Origin: Azotobacter bryophylli
Lineage (GTDB): Bacteria > Pseudomonadota > Gammaproteobacteria > Pseudomonadales > Pseudomonadaceae
Reading direction: 5' to 3'
Length of the DNA stretch: 64,000 nt
NCBI RefSeq assembly: GCF_042643485.1
Contig: NZ_JBHRSJ010000031.1
Span: forward strand, 1-64,000
Shown here: one piece after another, positions 26,502-34,784 of the stretch
Layout: every line of letters starts with the position of its first letter
Position numbering within the stretch: the first letter of the stretch is position 1
The notes under the pieces: generated by a model
Database searches by the model: none
Seen by the model: the letters and a program-made list of their open reading frames with translations, nothing else
What the model was told of the DNA's origin: nothing
Program-made: the position numbers and the translations under genes

Positions 26502-28007
26502 ATGTGTGGCATCGTCGGTATTGTCGGTAAGTCCAACGTCAATCAAGCGCTGTATGACGCGCTTACCGTCCTTCAGCATCGTGGCCAGGACGCTGCCGGT
26601 ATCGTTACCTGCCACGAGGGCCGGTTGTTCCTGCGCAAGGATAATGGCCTGGTGCGGGACGTGTTCCAGCAGCGGCACATGCAGCGCCTGGTCGGCCATC
26701 TGGGGATCGCCCATGTGCGCTACCCGACTGCCGGCAGTTCCAGTTCGGCTGAGGCCCAACCGTTCTATGTCAATTCCCCCTATGGCATCACCCTGGCGCA
26801 CAACGGCAACCTGACCAATGTGGAACAGTTGTCGCGCGAGATCTACGAGTCGGACCTGCGCCACGTGAATACCAACTCCGACTCGGAGGTGCTGCTCAAC
26901 GTCTTCGCCCACGAGCTGGCCGTGCGCGGCAAGCTGCAGCCGACCGAAGAGGACATCTTCGCCGCCGTTTCGAAGGTGCACGAGCGTTGCCGCGGTGGCT
27001 ACGCGGTGGTGGCGATGATCACCGGTTACGGCATCGTCGGTTTCCGTGATCCCAACGCCATCCGCCCGATCGTTTTCGGCCAGCGCCACACCGACGAAGG
27101 GGTCGAGTACATGATTGCTTCCGAGAGCGTCGCCCTCGATGTGCTCGGTTTCACCCTGATCCGCGATCTGGCGCCCGGCGAGGCGGTCTACATCACCGAG
27201 GATGGCAAGCTGTTCACCCGTCAGTGTGCGGAGAACCCGAAATATGCACCGTGCATCTTCGAGCACGTGTATCTGGCCCGCTCCGACTCCTTCATGGATG
27301 GCGTGTCGGTCTACAAGGCTCGTCTGCGCATGGGTGAGAAGCTGGCCGAGAAGATTCTCCGCGAGCGCTCCGATCACGATATCGATGTGATCATCCCAAT
27401 CCCCGATACCAGCCGTACCTCGGCGCTGGAGCTGGCCAACCGGCTCGGGGTCAAGTTCCGCGAAGGGTTCGTCAAGAACCGCTACATCGGTCGTACCTTC
27501 ATCATGCCCGGACAGGCCGCCCGGAAGAAATCTGTACGCCAGAAGCTCAATGCCATCGACCTGGAGTTCCGTGGCAAGAACGTCATGCTGGTAGACGACT
27601 CCATCGTGCGCGGTACCACCTGCAAGCAGATCATCCAGATGGCGCGCGAGGCGGGGGCGAAGAAGGTTTACTTCTGTTCCGCAGCGCCGGCTGTTCGTTA
27701 TCCGAACGTCTATGGCATCGACATGCCCAGCGCCCATGAGCTGATCGCCCACGGCCGCACGACCGAAGAAGTGGCCGAGCTGATCGGTGCTGACTGGCTG
27801 GTCTATCAGGACCTGCCCGATCTGGTCGAGGCGGTCGGCGGCGGCAAGGTGAAGATCGATAACTTCGATTGCGCCGTGTTCGATGGCAAGTACGTCACCG
27901 GTGACGTCGACGAGGCCTATCTGGCCAAGATCGAGCGGGCGCGAAACGATGCCAGCAAGGCCCAGCACAACGCGGCGAACGCAATCATCGACCTGTATAA
28001 CAATTGA
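26502..28007 (+). CDS. purF: Amidophosphoribosyltransferase
   Basis: A protein of 501 residues. It makes phosphoribosylamine from PRPP and glutamine, the first step of purine synthesis. The Met is followed directly by the nucleophile Cys (MCGIVGIVG) of the Ntn-type glutaminase domain; other signatures are LQHRGQDAAGI, GIAHVRYPTAG, and the PRPP loop MLVDDSIVRGTT. ATG at 26502 is required to expose Cys as residue 1 after Met removal; an in-frame upstream start at 26493 would prevent this. Confidence 0.97.
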   Translation: MCGIVGIVGKSNVNQALYDALTVLQHRGQDAAGIVTCHEGRLFLRKDNGLVRDVFQQRHMQRLVGHLGIAHVRYPTAGSSSSAEAQPFYVNSPYGITLAHNGNLTNVEQLSREIYESDLRHVNTNSDSEVLLNVFAHELAVRGKLQPTEEDIFAAVSKVHERCRGGYAVVAMITGYGIVGFRDPNAIRPIVFGQRHTDEGVEYMIASESVALDVLGFTLIRDLAPGEAVYITEDGKLFTRQCAENPKYAPCIFEHVYLARSDSFMDGVSVYKARLRMGEKLAEKILRERSDHDIDVIIPIPDTSRTSALELANRLGVKFREGFVKNRYIGRTFIMPGQAARKKSVRQKLNAIDLEFRGKNVMLVDDSIVRGTTCKQIIQMAREAGAKKVYFCSAAPAVRYPNVYGIDMPSAHELIAHGRTTEEVAELIGADWLVYQDLPDLVEAVGGGKVKIDNFDCAVFDGKYVTGDVDEAYLAKIERARNDASKAQHNAANAIIDLYNN

Positions 28008-28060
28008 GCTGCATGGTTCGGGATGGCCATGTCGGCCTCCCTCCTGCGAGGTGAAGGATT

Positions 28061-29272
28061 ATGACGATTGAATGGGAAGCCGGACGGCTGGACAGCGAAC
28101 TGGATGGGGTCGGTTTCGCCACCCTGGCGGTGCGCGCCGGCCAGCGGCGGACGCCGGAGGCCGAGCACAGCGAAGCACTGTTCCCGACCTCCAGCTATGT
28201 CTTCCGTAGTGCAGCCGATGCCGCTGCCCGCTTCAGCGGCGAGATGCCGGGCAACGTCTACTCCCGCTACACCAATCCCACGGTACGGATCTTCGAGGAG
28301 CGCATCGCAGCCCTGGAAGGAGCCGAGCAGGCCGTGGCTGCCTCGTCCGGCATGGCGGCGATCCTCGCCCTGGTGATGAGCCTATGCAGCGCCGGCGACC
28401 ACGTGCTGGTCTCGCGCAGCGTGTTCGGCTCGACCATCAGCCTGTTCGACAAGTATTTCAAGCGTTTCGGCGTCGAGGTGGACTATCCGCAGCTATCCGA
28501 TCTGGATTCTTGGGCAGCGGCCTGCAAGCCGAACACCAAGCTCTTCTTCGTCGAGTCTCCCTCCAACCCTCTCGCCGAGCTGGTTGACATCGCCGCGTTG
28601 GCCGAGCTGGCCCATGCCAGTGGTGCCCTGCTGGCTGTGGATAACTGCTTCTGCACCCCGGCACTGCAAAAGCCGCTGACGCTCGGAGCAGACATCGTGG
28701 TGCACTCGGCCACCAAGTACATCGACGGCCAGGGGCGTTGCCTGGGCGGCGTGGTGGCCGGCAAGTCTAAACTGATGCAGGAGGTCGTCGGCTTCCTGCG
28801 TACCGCGGGACCCACCCTCAGCCCGTTCAATGCCTGGGTCTTCCTTAAGGGGCTTGAGACTCTGCAGGTCCGTATGCGTGCACATTGCGCCAGCGCCCAG
28901 GCGATCGCCGAGTGGCTGGAGCAGCAGCCCGGAGTCGAGAGAGTGTATTACGCCGGCTTGTCCAGTCATCCCCAGTACGAGCTGGCCAAGCGCCAACAGA
29001 AGGCTTTCGGCGCGGTCGTCAGTTTCGAGGTCAAGGGGGGCAAGGAGGGCGCCTGGCGCTTCATCGACGCGACCCGGATGATTTCCATTACCGCCAACCT
29101 GGGCGACACCAAGACCACCATCGCCCATCCGGCAACCACTTCGCATGGTCGCTTGACCCCGGAAGCCCGCGCGGCTGCTGGTATTCGCGACAGTCTGATT
29201 CGCGTGGCGGTGGGCCTGGAAGAGATCGAAGACATCAAGGCTGACCTGGCTCTGGGCTTGGCGGCTCTGTGA
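28061..29272 (+). CDS. metZ: O-succinylhomoserine sulfhydrylase
   Basis: A protein of 403 residues, PLP-dependent Cys/Met metabolism enzyme. It makes homocysteine directly from O-succinylhomoserine and sulfide. PLP Lys219 is in VHSATKYIDGQGRCLGG; other motifs are YSRYTNPTVRIFEERIAALE, ASSGMAAILA, SPSNPLAELVDI, and a C-terminal SLGDT-type segment (ANLGDTKTTIAHPATTSH). GAGG lies upstream of the ATG. The order purF-metZ-SDR is the Pseudomonas arrangement. The SDR gene overlaps its end if GTG 29269 is used. Confidence 0.95.
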   Translation: MTIEWEAGRLDSELDGVGFATLAVRAGQRRTPEAEHSEALFPTSSYVFRSAADAAARFSGEMPGNVYSRYTNPTVRIFEERIAALEGAEQAVAASSGMAAILALVMSLCSAGDHVLVSRSVFGSTISLFDKYFKRFGVEVDYPQLSDLDSWAAACKPNTKLFFVESPSNPLAELVDIAALAELAHASGALLAVDNCFCTPALQKPLTLGADIVVHSATKYIDGQGRCLGGVVAGKSKLMQEVVGFLRTAGPTLSPFNAWVFLKGLETLQVRMRAHCASAQAIAEWLEQQPGVERVYYAGLSSHPQYELAKRQQKAFGAVVSFEVKGGKEGAWRFIDATRMISITANLGDTKTTIAHPATTSHGRLTPEARAAAGIRDSLIRVAVGLEEIEDIKADLALGLAAL

Positions 29273-29289
29273 CCGAGCGGGGACTGGAG

Positions 29290-30051
29290 ATGGGCAGGCC
29301 GTCGCACAACGGCAGGGTCGCTCTGGTCTCCGGTGCGGCGCGGGGTATCGGCCTGGGTGTGGCTGCCTGGCTGATCGCGGAGGGATGGCAGGTCGTGCTC
29401 GCCGATATCGACCGCCAACGCGGCACGAAGGTGGCGAAGGCTCTCGGCAACAACGCCTGGTTCGTCGCCATGGACGTTTCCCAGGAGGGCCAGGTGGCAA
29501 CCGGAGTCGCCGAAGTCCTCGGCCAGTTCGGCCGTCTTGATGCTCTGGTATGCAATGCGGCGGTTGCCGCTCCCTTCAATCCTCCGATCGAAGAGCTCAG
29601 GCTCAGCCTCTGGAACCAGGTGCTGGGTATCAATCTCACCGGTCCGATGCTACTGGCCAAGGACTGTTCCGCCTATCTGCGGGCGCATTCCGGCGTTATC
29701 GTCAACATCGCCTCGACCCGCGCCCACCAGTCGGAGCCCGACTCCGAAGCCTACGCCGCCAGCAAGGGCGGCCTGCTGGCCCTGACCCATGCCCTGGCCA
29801 TCAGCCTTGGGCCGGAGGTGCGGGTGAATGCCGTCAGCCCCGGCTGGATAGACTCCCGGGATCCCGCCGAGCGCCGTCGTTCGCCATTGTCGGGCGCGGA
29901 TCATGCGCAGCACCCGGCCGGACGTGTCGGCAGTATCGAGGATGTCGCCGCCATTGTGGCCTGGCTGCTGTCTGACGAGGCCGGATTCGTGACTGGTCAG
30001 GAGTTCATCGTCGATGGCGGCATGACGCGCAAGATGATTTATCTCGATTGA
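29290..30051 (+). CDS. Short-chain dehydrogenase/reductase (SDR)
   Basis: A classical SDR of 253 residues. It has the cofactor motif SGAARGIGLG near 15-24, CNAAV (NNAG equivalent), and the catalytic Ser in NIAST and Tyr/Lys in YAASK. A C-terminal FIVDGGMTRK is present. ADID at the end of beta-2 suggests NAD preference. ATG at 29290 has GGGGA at good spacing; GTG at 29269 overlaps the metZ stop and is an alternative. The substrate is unknown. It is conserved beside metZ in Pseudomonas. Confidence 0.88.
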   Translation: MGRPSHNGRVALVSGAARGIGLGVAAWLIAEGWQVVLADIDRQRGTKVAKALGNNAWFVAMDVSQEGQVATGVAEVLGQFGRLDALVCNAAVAAPFNPPIEELRLSLWNQVLGINLTGPMLLAKDCSAYLRAHSGVIVNIASTRAHQSEPDSEAYAASKGGLLALTHALAISLGPEVRVNAVSPGWIDSRDPAERRRSPLSGADHAQHPAGRVGSIEDVAAIVAWLLSDEAGFVTGQEFIVDGGMTRKMIYLD

Positions 30052-30126
30052 GTCCGGCCCGCCAAGCGCCTTGTGGCTCCGCTCTTCCGAATGAGTCTCT
30101 CCAAGTGATTCTATTGGCAAGGGGCA

Positions 30127-32109
30127 TCACTCATTCTTTTCCTTTCGTCTCAAGTCGATGGCCGACCCCTCGAACAGCTGTTCGCGCTCTTCGGGCAGGA
30201 GATGCGAGCGTTCTCCCTGAACGCCGCCGAGCACGCGGATATCGCTGTACTTCTTACCGGACAAGGCGGCCAGACCCGCTGCGTTGAGGACCACCGTAGG
30301 GCGCAGGAAGACCATCAGGTTGCGCTTGACGTGGGTGCTCTTGCTGGAGCGAAACAGGTGGCCGAGTAGGGGGATGTCGCCTAGCAAGGGCACCTTGGAG
30401 TTGTTGCGGGTCACGTCGTCCTGAATCAGCCCGCCCAGCACAATGACCTGGCCGTTCTCGGCCAGTATGGTGCTCTTGATCGATCGCTTGTTGGTGACCA
30501 GGTCGACTGCCTGGGCGGTTAGGCTGGCAGAGGAGGCGATGGAGGAAATCTCCTGTTCGATTTCCAGACGCAGGGTGCCCCCTTCGTTGATGTGCGGGGT
30601 GACTTTGAGCGTGACGCCGACATCTTTGCGCTCGATGGTGGTAAAGGGGTTGTTCGAGCCGGAGGCGTCCGTGGTATAGGAGCCGGTCTGGAAAGGCACA
30701 TTCTGGCCGACCAGGATCTCGGCCTTCTGATTGTCCAGGGTGAGCAGGCTCGGCGTGGAAAGCAGGTTGCTGTTGCTATCGGAGGATAGCGCGGTGATCA
30801 AGGCGCCGAAATTCTCGCTGCCAATGCCGATGACGGCGCCATCCGGCAGTGTTGCTGGGAACTGGCCACTATTGATCGCGTTGATCACGGTGCTGGCAGA
30901 CAGGCCGGTATCGCTGAAGTTGATTGTTCCCACGCCCCCTTTGCCATTTTTGCCGAGCGAGTTGTAAGCCCATTGCACCCCCAGAGCTTCGCTGATGTCG
31001 CCGGATATCTCGACGATCGCCGCTTCCACCATTACCTGGGCGCGCGGCACGTCGAGCTGGCGCACTATGTCCTCGAGGGTCGTCACTTGATCCGGTTCGG
31101 CCAGTAGAATCAGGGCGTTGAGGCTTTCATCTGCACGTATTAATAAGTTCTGTTGCGTAGTCGTCGTGGCGGCTTTTTGGTTTTCGCCTCCAGTCGGGGT
31201 TTTCAGGCCTTCGGAGATTTGTCCGAGGGTTTCTGCCAAGGATTTGGCATCGTTATGTCGCAAGCGAATCACGCGGGTGTTGGCTGAGCGGTTGGTCGGC
31301 GTATCCAGGGAGCGTGCCAGCTGCACCAGCTTGGCCCGTGCAGCGGGAGGGCCGAGGATGATCAGCTTGTTGGTGCGGCCATCGGCGATCACCTGGGTAT
31401 AGGCGGCTCCCTTGTTTTGGCCTTGATCACGGTTGATGGCGCTGTTCAGCGCCTCGGCGGTATCCATCACCCAGGCATGCTGCAGGGGGAGCACCGTGTA
31501 GTCGCGCTCGCCCTTCTGGTCGAGTTGTCTCACCAAGTCCTCGATGCGGGCGATGTTGGCGCTGCGATCGCTGATGATCAGGGCATTGGCCGAGTTGACG
31601 GCAGCCAGATGACCGAATTGGGGGATCAGCGGGCGTATCAGCGGGATCAGCTCGCTGGCGGAGCCATGCTGAATCTGGATGACGCGAGTCTCAAGACGGT
31701 TGGCGGCCGGCCTCCCATCACCGCCCTCGACCTTCGCTTCGGCATTCGGCACGATGCGTGTCTGGGATTCCTGGGTGATGACGCTGAAACCATGCGTGGA
31801 CATTACCGAAAGGAACAGCTGATAGACCTCGCTGAGAGATAGCGGTGTCCTGGAAATGACGGTGACCTGTCCTTTGACCCTGGGGTCGACCACGAACGTT
31901 TCCCCGGTGATGTCGGCGATCTGGTCGATGAATTCGCGGAGGTCGGCGTCCTTGAGATTGATGGTCCAGCGCTCGCTCTGCTGGTTGCCGCTCGCTTGGG
32001 TTGGGCTGATCTGGGCGTGTGCCGGCAAGGCCATGGTTGCCGAACCGGCAACCAGCAATGCCAGTGTCAAGCGCGAGAGTATCGGGGGCATCGGTCGATC
32101 GCTTTCCAT
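30127..32109 (-). CDS. xcpQ: Type II secretion system secretin (GspD/XcpQ)
   Basis: A protein of 660 residues. It has a signal peptide ending at about AHA, then N0 domain WTINLKDADLREFIDQI, N1-N3 repeats (GETFVVDPRVKGQVTV, TRVIQIQHGSA, RVIRLRHNDAKSLAETLGQI), and a secretin core with VPFQTGSY and GGLIQDD followed by VPLLGDIPLLGHLFRS. The C-terminal tail is probably pilotin-interacting. It forms the outer-membrane pore. It follows xcpP by 80 bases on the minus strand and is convergent with metZ-SDR as in PAO1. ATG at 32091 is an alternative start. No other gsp gene except xcpP is in the window. Confidence 0.95.
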   Translation of the reverse strand: MESDRPMPPILSRLTLALLVAGSATMALPAHAQISPTQASGNQQSERWTINLKDADLREFIDQIADITGETFVVDPRVKGQVTVISRTPLSLSEVYQLFLSVMSTHGFSVITQESQTRIVPNAEAKVEGGDGRPAANRLETRVIQIQHGSASELIPLIRPLIPQFGHLAAVNSANALIISDRSANIARIEDLVRQLDQKGERDYTVLPLQHAWVMDTAEALNSAINRDQGQNKGAAYTQVIADGRTNKLIILGPPAARAKLVQLARSLDTPTNRSANTRVIRLRHNDAKSLAETLGQISEGLKTPTGGENQKAATTTTQQNLLIRADESLNALILLAEPDQVTTLEDIVRQLDVPRAQVMVEAAIVEISGDISEALGVQWAYNSLGKNGKGGVGTINFSDTGLSASTVINAINSGQFPATLPDGAVIGIGSENFGALITALSSDSNSNLLSTPSLLTLDNQKAEILVGQNVPFQTGSYTTDASGSNNPFTTIERKDVGVTLKVTPHINEGGTLRLEIEQEISSIASSASLTAQAVDLVTNKRSIKSTILAENGQVIVLGGLIQDDVTRNNSKVPLLGDIPLLGHLFRSSKSTHVKRNLMVFLRPTVVLNAAGLAALSGKKYSDIRVLGGVQGERSHLLPEEREQLFEGSAIDLRRKEKNE

Positions 32110-32189
32110 AGGCTGTTCGATGTCTTCGGCAGGGCGGGGCTGGCCTCTGCTTCGTTCTCATCACGTCATTCCCTGAGGCATGAGCGTCA

Positions 32190-32738
32190 TTACTCGGGAG
32201 CATCCTCGTCGGCATCCGCAGAGTCTGCAGGACTCTCCGGTGGAGCCGTCACCTCGGCTGTTGGTGCATTACGCGTTCCTTTCCCGAGAGAGGGGAAAGA
32301 CAGATTCTCCAGCCGGCCGTTGCGCTCCAGCTCCACTCGCTCACGATATACCGCATGCAGGCGAATGCCTGCCTGGATTTCTTCGCCAATCCGGTAGCGT
32401 CGAGGTTTTCCTCCGCTGAGCTGGATGATCGCGCTCGAACGCTGCGGATCGACATGCACGAAGCTGCCCAGCAGGGTTATCCCAAGGTTGGTGGCAGGCG
32501 GTGGGCCATTCGTCCCGGCGGTTGCGGCCGGACCGAACAGGGGCTCTAGGTGCTCCAGGTCCAGCGGCCGCGGGGCTGTCTGGCCAGTTGCGGCACTCGC
32601 CGGAGTGGGCATTTGCTGCAGCTGCAGCCAGTCGCGTATCTCCAGTGCCAGACTGAAACTCATCGCGAGAGCCAGTAGTGCTGCAACCAGCTGGGGAGCA
32701 TAGAGCCGTGTGCGACGCAGGGCAGCCTGAAAGGGCAA
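32190..32738 (-). CDS. xcpP: Type II secretion protein GspC (XcpP), short form
   Basis: A protein of 182 residues with a cytoplasmic N-terminus, one transmembrane helix (about 15-33), a Pro/Ala linker, and an HR domain (about 60-145: LEPLFGP, LGITLLGSFVHVDPQRSSAIIQ, RRYRIGEEIQAGIRLHAVYRERVELERNG). It ends in an acidic Pro/Asp/Glu tail. GspC links the inner-membrane platform to the secretin through HR. No PDZ or coiled-coil domain follows HR, and it is shorter than PAO1 XcpP as I recall that length. xcpQ is downstream; the expected divergent xcpR operon is missing. Confidence 0.88.
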   Translation of the reverse strand: MPFQAALRRTRLYAPQLVAALLALAMSFSLALEIRDWLQLQQMPTPASAATGQTAPRPLDLEHLEPLFGPAATAGTNGPPPATNLGITLLGSFVHVDPQRSSAIIQLSGGKPRRYRIGEEIQAGIRLHAVYRERVELERNGRLENLSFPSLGKGTRNAPTAEVTAPPESPADSADADEDAPE

Positions 32739-32850
32739 GGGGTTCTCCGTACGGCTCTTTGCATGTTGATGATGGATTCAACGTAGCAGGCCAACGCCCT
32801 GCCGGTTGTCGATTCGTATGGGGCGTGGATTTATTTTTCGGATAACTTGG

Positions 32851-32917
32851 GTCATGGGCATGACAAATAGTGGCGTGCTGCCTTATGACAATAGCCATTC
32901 GATTCTTATCCATCGAA
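32851..32917. promoter_or_regulatory. Inverted repeats upstream of xcpP
   Basis: GTCATG-GG-CATGAC (32851-32864) is a perfect 14-base palindrome. TTCGAT-N8-ATCGAA (32898-32917) is a second inverted repeat. Both lie in the 288 bases between xcpP and the tRNA promoter, where no gene is seen, and are plausible operators for xcpPQ. The binding protein is unknown. Confidence 0.4.
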
Positions 32918-33025
32918 GGTGAAAGGGCTGCGACGCAAGAGCGGATCGCCTTGCACCGAGGTGGAGCCAGAGCCGGTTGTCGAGCGCCATTTCGAAGCGA
33001 TACCGGAAAAAATCCAAGCCTTCGC

Positions 33026-33054
33026 TTGACTTACCCTCATGGTATGGGTAAATT
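33026..33054 (+). promoter_or_regulatory. Sigma-70 promoter of the tRNA-Val/tRNA-Asp unit
   Basis: -35 TTGACT (33026-33031), exact 17-base spacer, -10 TAAATT (33049-33054). The discriminator just after it is GC-rich (GCGCGCC), as in stringently controlled stable-RNA promoters. The first tRNA begins at 33077. Confidence 0.8.
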
Positions 33055-33076
33055 GCGCGCCACCTCGCAAGGCGTT

Positions 33077-33152
33077 GGCTGATTAGCTCAGCTGGGAGAG
33101 CACCTGCATCACACGCAGGGGGTCGGCGGTTCGATCCCGTCATCAGCCACCA
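33077..33152 (+). tRNA. tRNA-Val (CAC)
   Basis: A cloverleaf of 76 bases with encoded CCA. Acceptor GGCTGAT/ATCAGCC. The anticodon stem CCTGC/GCAGG encloses the loop ATCACAC, so the anticodon is CAC (reads GUG, Val). The T-loop TTCGATC is normal. Loop position 32 is A rather than the usual pyrimidine. Confidence 0.93.
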
Positions 33153-33188
33153 TCGTCTTGCAAGAATGGACGAAAGTCCAACCGACGC

Positions 33189-33265
33189 GCAGCGGTAGTT
33201 CAGTCGGTTAGAATACCGGCCTGTCACGCCGGGGGTCGCGGGTTCGAGTCCCGTCCGCTGCGCCA
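33189..33265 (+). tRNA. tRNA-Asp (GTC)
   Basis: A cloverleaf of 77 bases with encoded CCA. Acceptor GCAGCGG/CCGCTGC, discriminator G. Anticodon stem CCGGC/GCCGG with loop CTGTCAC, anticodon GTC. It is 36 bases after tRNA-Val and shares its promoter and terminator. Confidence 0.96.
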
Positions 33266-33271
33266 TATATG

Positions 33272-33305
33272 AAAGCCCTCAGATAGCGATATCTGGGGGC
33301 TTTTT
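33272..33305 (+). terminator. Rho-independent terminator of the tRNA unit
   Basis: The arm at 33272-33285 pairs with 33290-33302 (AGATA/TATCT at the top, AAGCCC/GGGCTT at the base) around a GCGA loop, and ends in a T5 run (33301-33305). Confidence 0.9.
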
Positions 33306-33410
33306 CATTGAACTCCTCAATTCATGCGATAGTCATCTTGCTTGTCTAGTCTCTTGGCATGGACTTTGTTTCGCCATTCTCACTAAACAAGCTATCCAGG
33401 GGTAATACAC

Positions 33411-33497
33411 ATGGATGACTATCAAGAAGAGCTTCTCGATTTTCACGCAGAAGAGCGTGATCCAGCCGAGTGGGCGGAAGACGCCACGGAAATGTGA
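33411..33497 (+). CDS. Small acidic ORF of 28 residues, unknown
   Basis: ATG at 33411 has CAGGGG about eight bases upstream, and the frame runs to TGA at 33495-33497. The product starts MDDYQEELLDFHAEERDPAE and is strongly acidic (12 Asp/Glu of 28). It lies directly after the tRNA terminator in AT-richer DNA and before a decayed gene. No family is recognised. It could be a real microprotein or chance; the good ribosome-binding site and skewed composition favour a gene. Confidence 0.45.
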   Translation: MDDYQEELLDFHAEERDPAEWAEDATEM

Positions 33498-34519
33498 TCG
33501 GAAGGCTCTGTCGATTTTGCCCTCGCTTTTCCCTGATCGTTGTTCCTTAAGGGGCCGTGCAAGGTCACTCGTAGGTGAGGTATTCGGAGGGGAGGCATGC
33601 CGGGGTTATTTTCTACCCATAGATTGATGAAGTGGCTGCCGGGAGTTTTGCTGCCATCTTTCGCTGCAATGCGTGTTGACGGCGTATCTATTCCCAGCAG
33701 GATTTCCGGCGGCCACAGGCGACCGCGTAGAAACAGCGTCAAACCGGTCGTTCCGTTGTTGGGCGTGATCTGGCTGGACCCGGGTTGGCTTGCAGCACGC
33801 TCGATCCGCAGCTTTTCACTTCCTGCCTGCTGCTCTCGTTGCTCGGCCAAATGTGCCGATAAGGCTGTCCCAGCAGATCGCCATGCTGGTTGAAGGCTAA
33901 AGCAATGTTGTAGAGCGGGCCGCTACCGCTGCGCAGTTCTCCACCGACCTATATGAAGGGCGGGTAACAGCAGCAAGCCGGCCACCAGGGTGATCTGGTA
34001 GTCGTGGGCCAGGGAGCTGAACATCCGCTGATAGTCGCGGGCCATCTGGGGCGCCTTTATCCCTATCAGGCTTTCCTTGAGCCCGGGAAATCCTTCACTG
34101 GAGAGCTAGGTCTCAGCCAGCCGACCTGGGTGGCTCAGCGCCATCTGTCGGACGGCCTCACGAAAATCTCGTGCCCGGTATACTTCGGCCCTTTCCCCGC
34201 AGAGCATGAGCCATGTGCCGATATGGTCCGGCAGAGCAACCATCTTGTTCCGATATAGCAGACCTTCCGCCTTCGCCTTGTCGGGCAGGTCGGCCAGCTT
34301 GAGGCGTAGGTGAGCTGGGCTCTGATAGTCGCTGGGAAATAGCTCGGGACGGATCGCCAGTAGATTGCGCCGGCGTGCCTCATGCCCCGATCGCTGACCA
34401 AGGAAACTTGCAGATCGGCCAGCCAGATAGCGTCTTTGGGGGCGCTGCTCTGCCCAGTTCATATAAGTGCCCAGGGTGATGATAAGGAGCAGGGCCGGAG
34501 CGATGAGAAGTTTGCTCAT
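33498..34519 (-). pseudogene. Decayed nitrilase-family (carbon-nitrogen hydrolase) gene
   Basis: Read on the minus strand from ATG at 34519, the frame gives a transmembrane N-terminus and ALPDHIGTWLMLCGE, then hits an in-frame TAG at 34108-34106. The same frame continues with QMARDYQRMFSSLAHDYQ and ITLVAGLLLLP, typical of nitrilases. A frameshift near 33950 moves it to GPLYNIALAFNQHG and LLGQPYRHIWPSNE. A further shift near 33870 leads to a C-terminal piece (GLTLFLRGRLWPPEILLG). The middle with the catalytic Cys is absent. No Shine-Dalgarno precedes the ATG. The 3' limit is approximate. Confidence 0.75.
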
Positions 34520-34784
34520 GAATGGAGGACTGGAGAAACCTGCTTCTCAGGTTAGGTGAGCAGGGTGGGAGTGCCAGGTCTGCAGTGCCTCATCCTATGG
34601 CATAGGGCTATTACTCGTGCGTCACAGTTTCATCCGATCACGATGCCGAAAAGGGCCCCGGCGGATAGGCTGCCAACTAAATCACAATGCCAGTCAATCT
34701 GTTTTCCCTAGACTCCCCGAGCAGCGAGAAAGGCCCCATTCGAGCCGCGTTTCACCCGCAGACATCAGCAAAGGGACGGAGAAC

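Noticed and set aside
33189..33305. tRNA-Asp as the attachment site of an integrated island
   Set aside because: No integrase gene and no second copy of the tRNA 3' end was found nearby; the adjacent disrupted gene looks like decay rather than an island.
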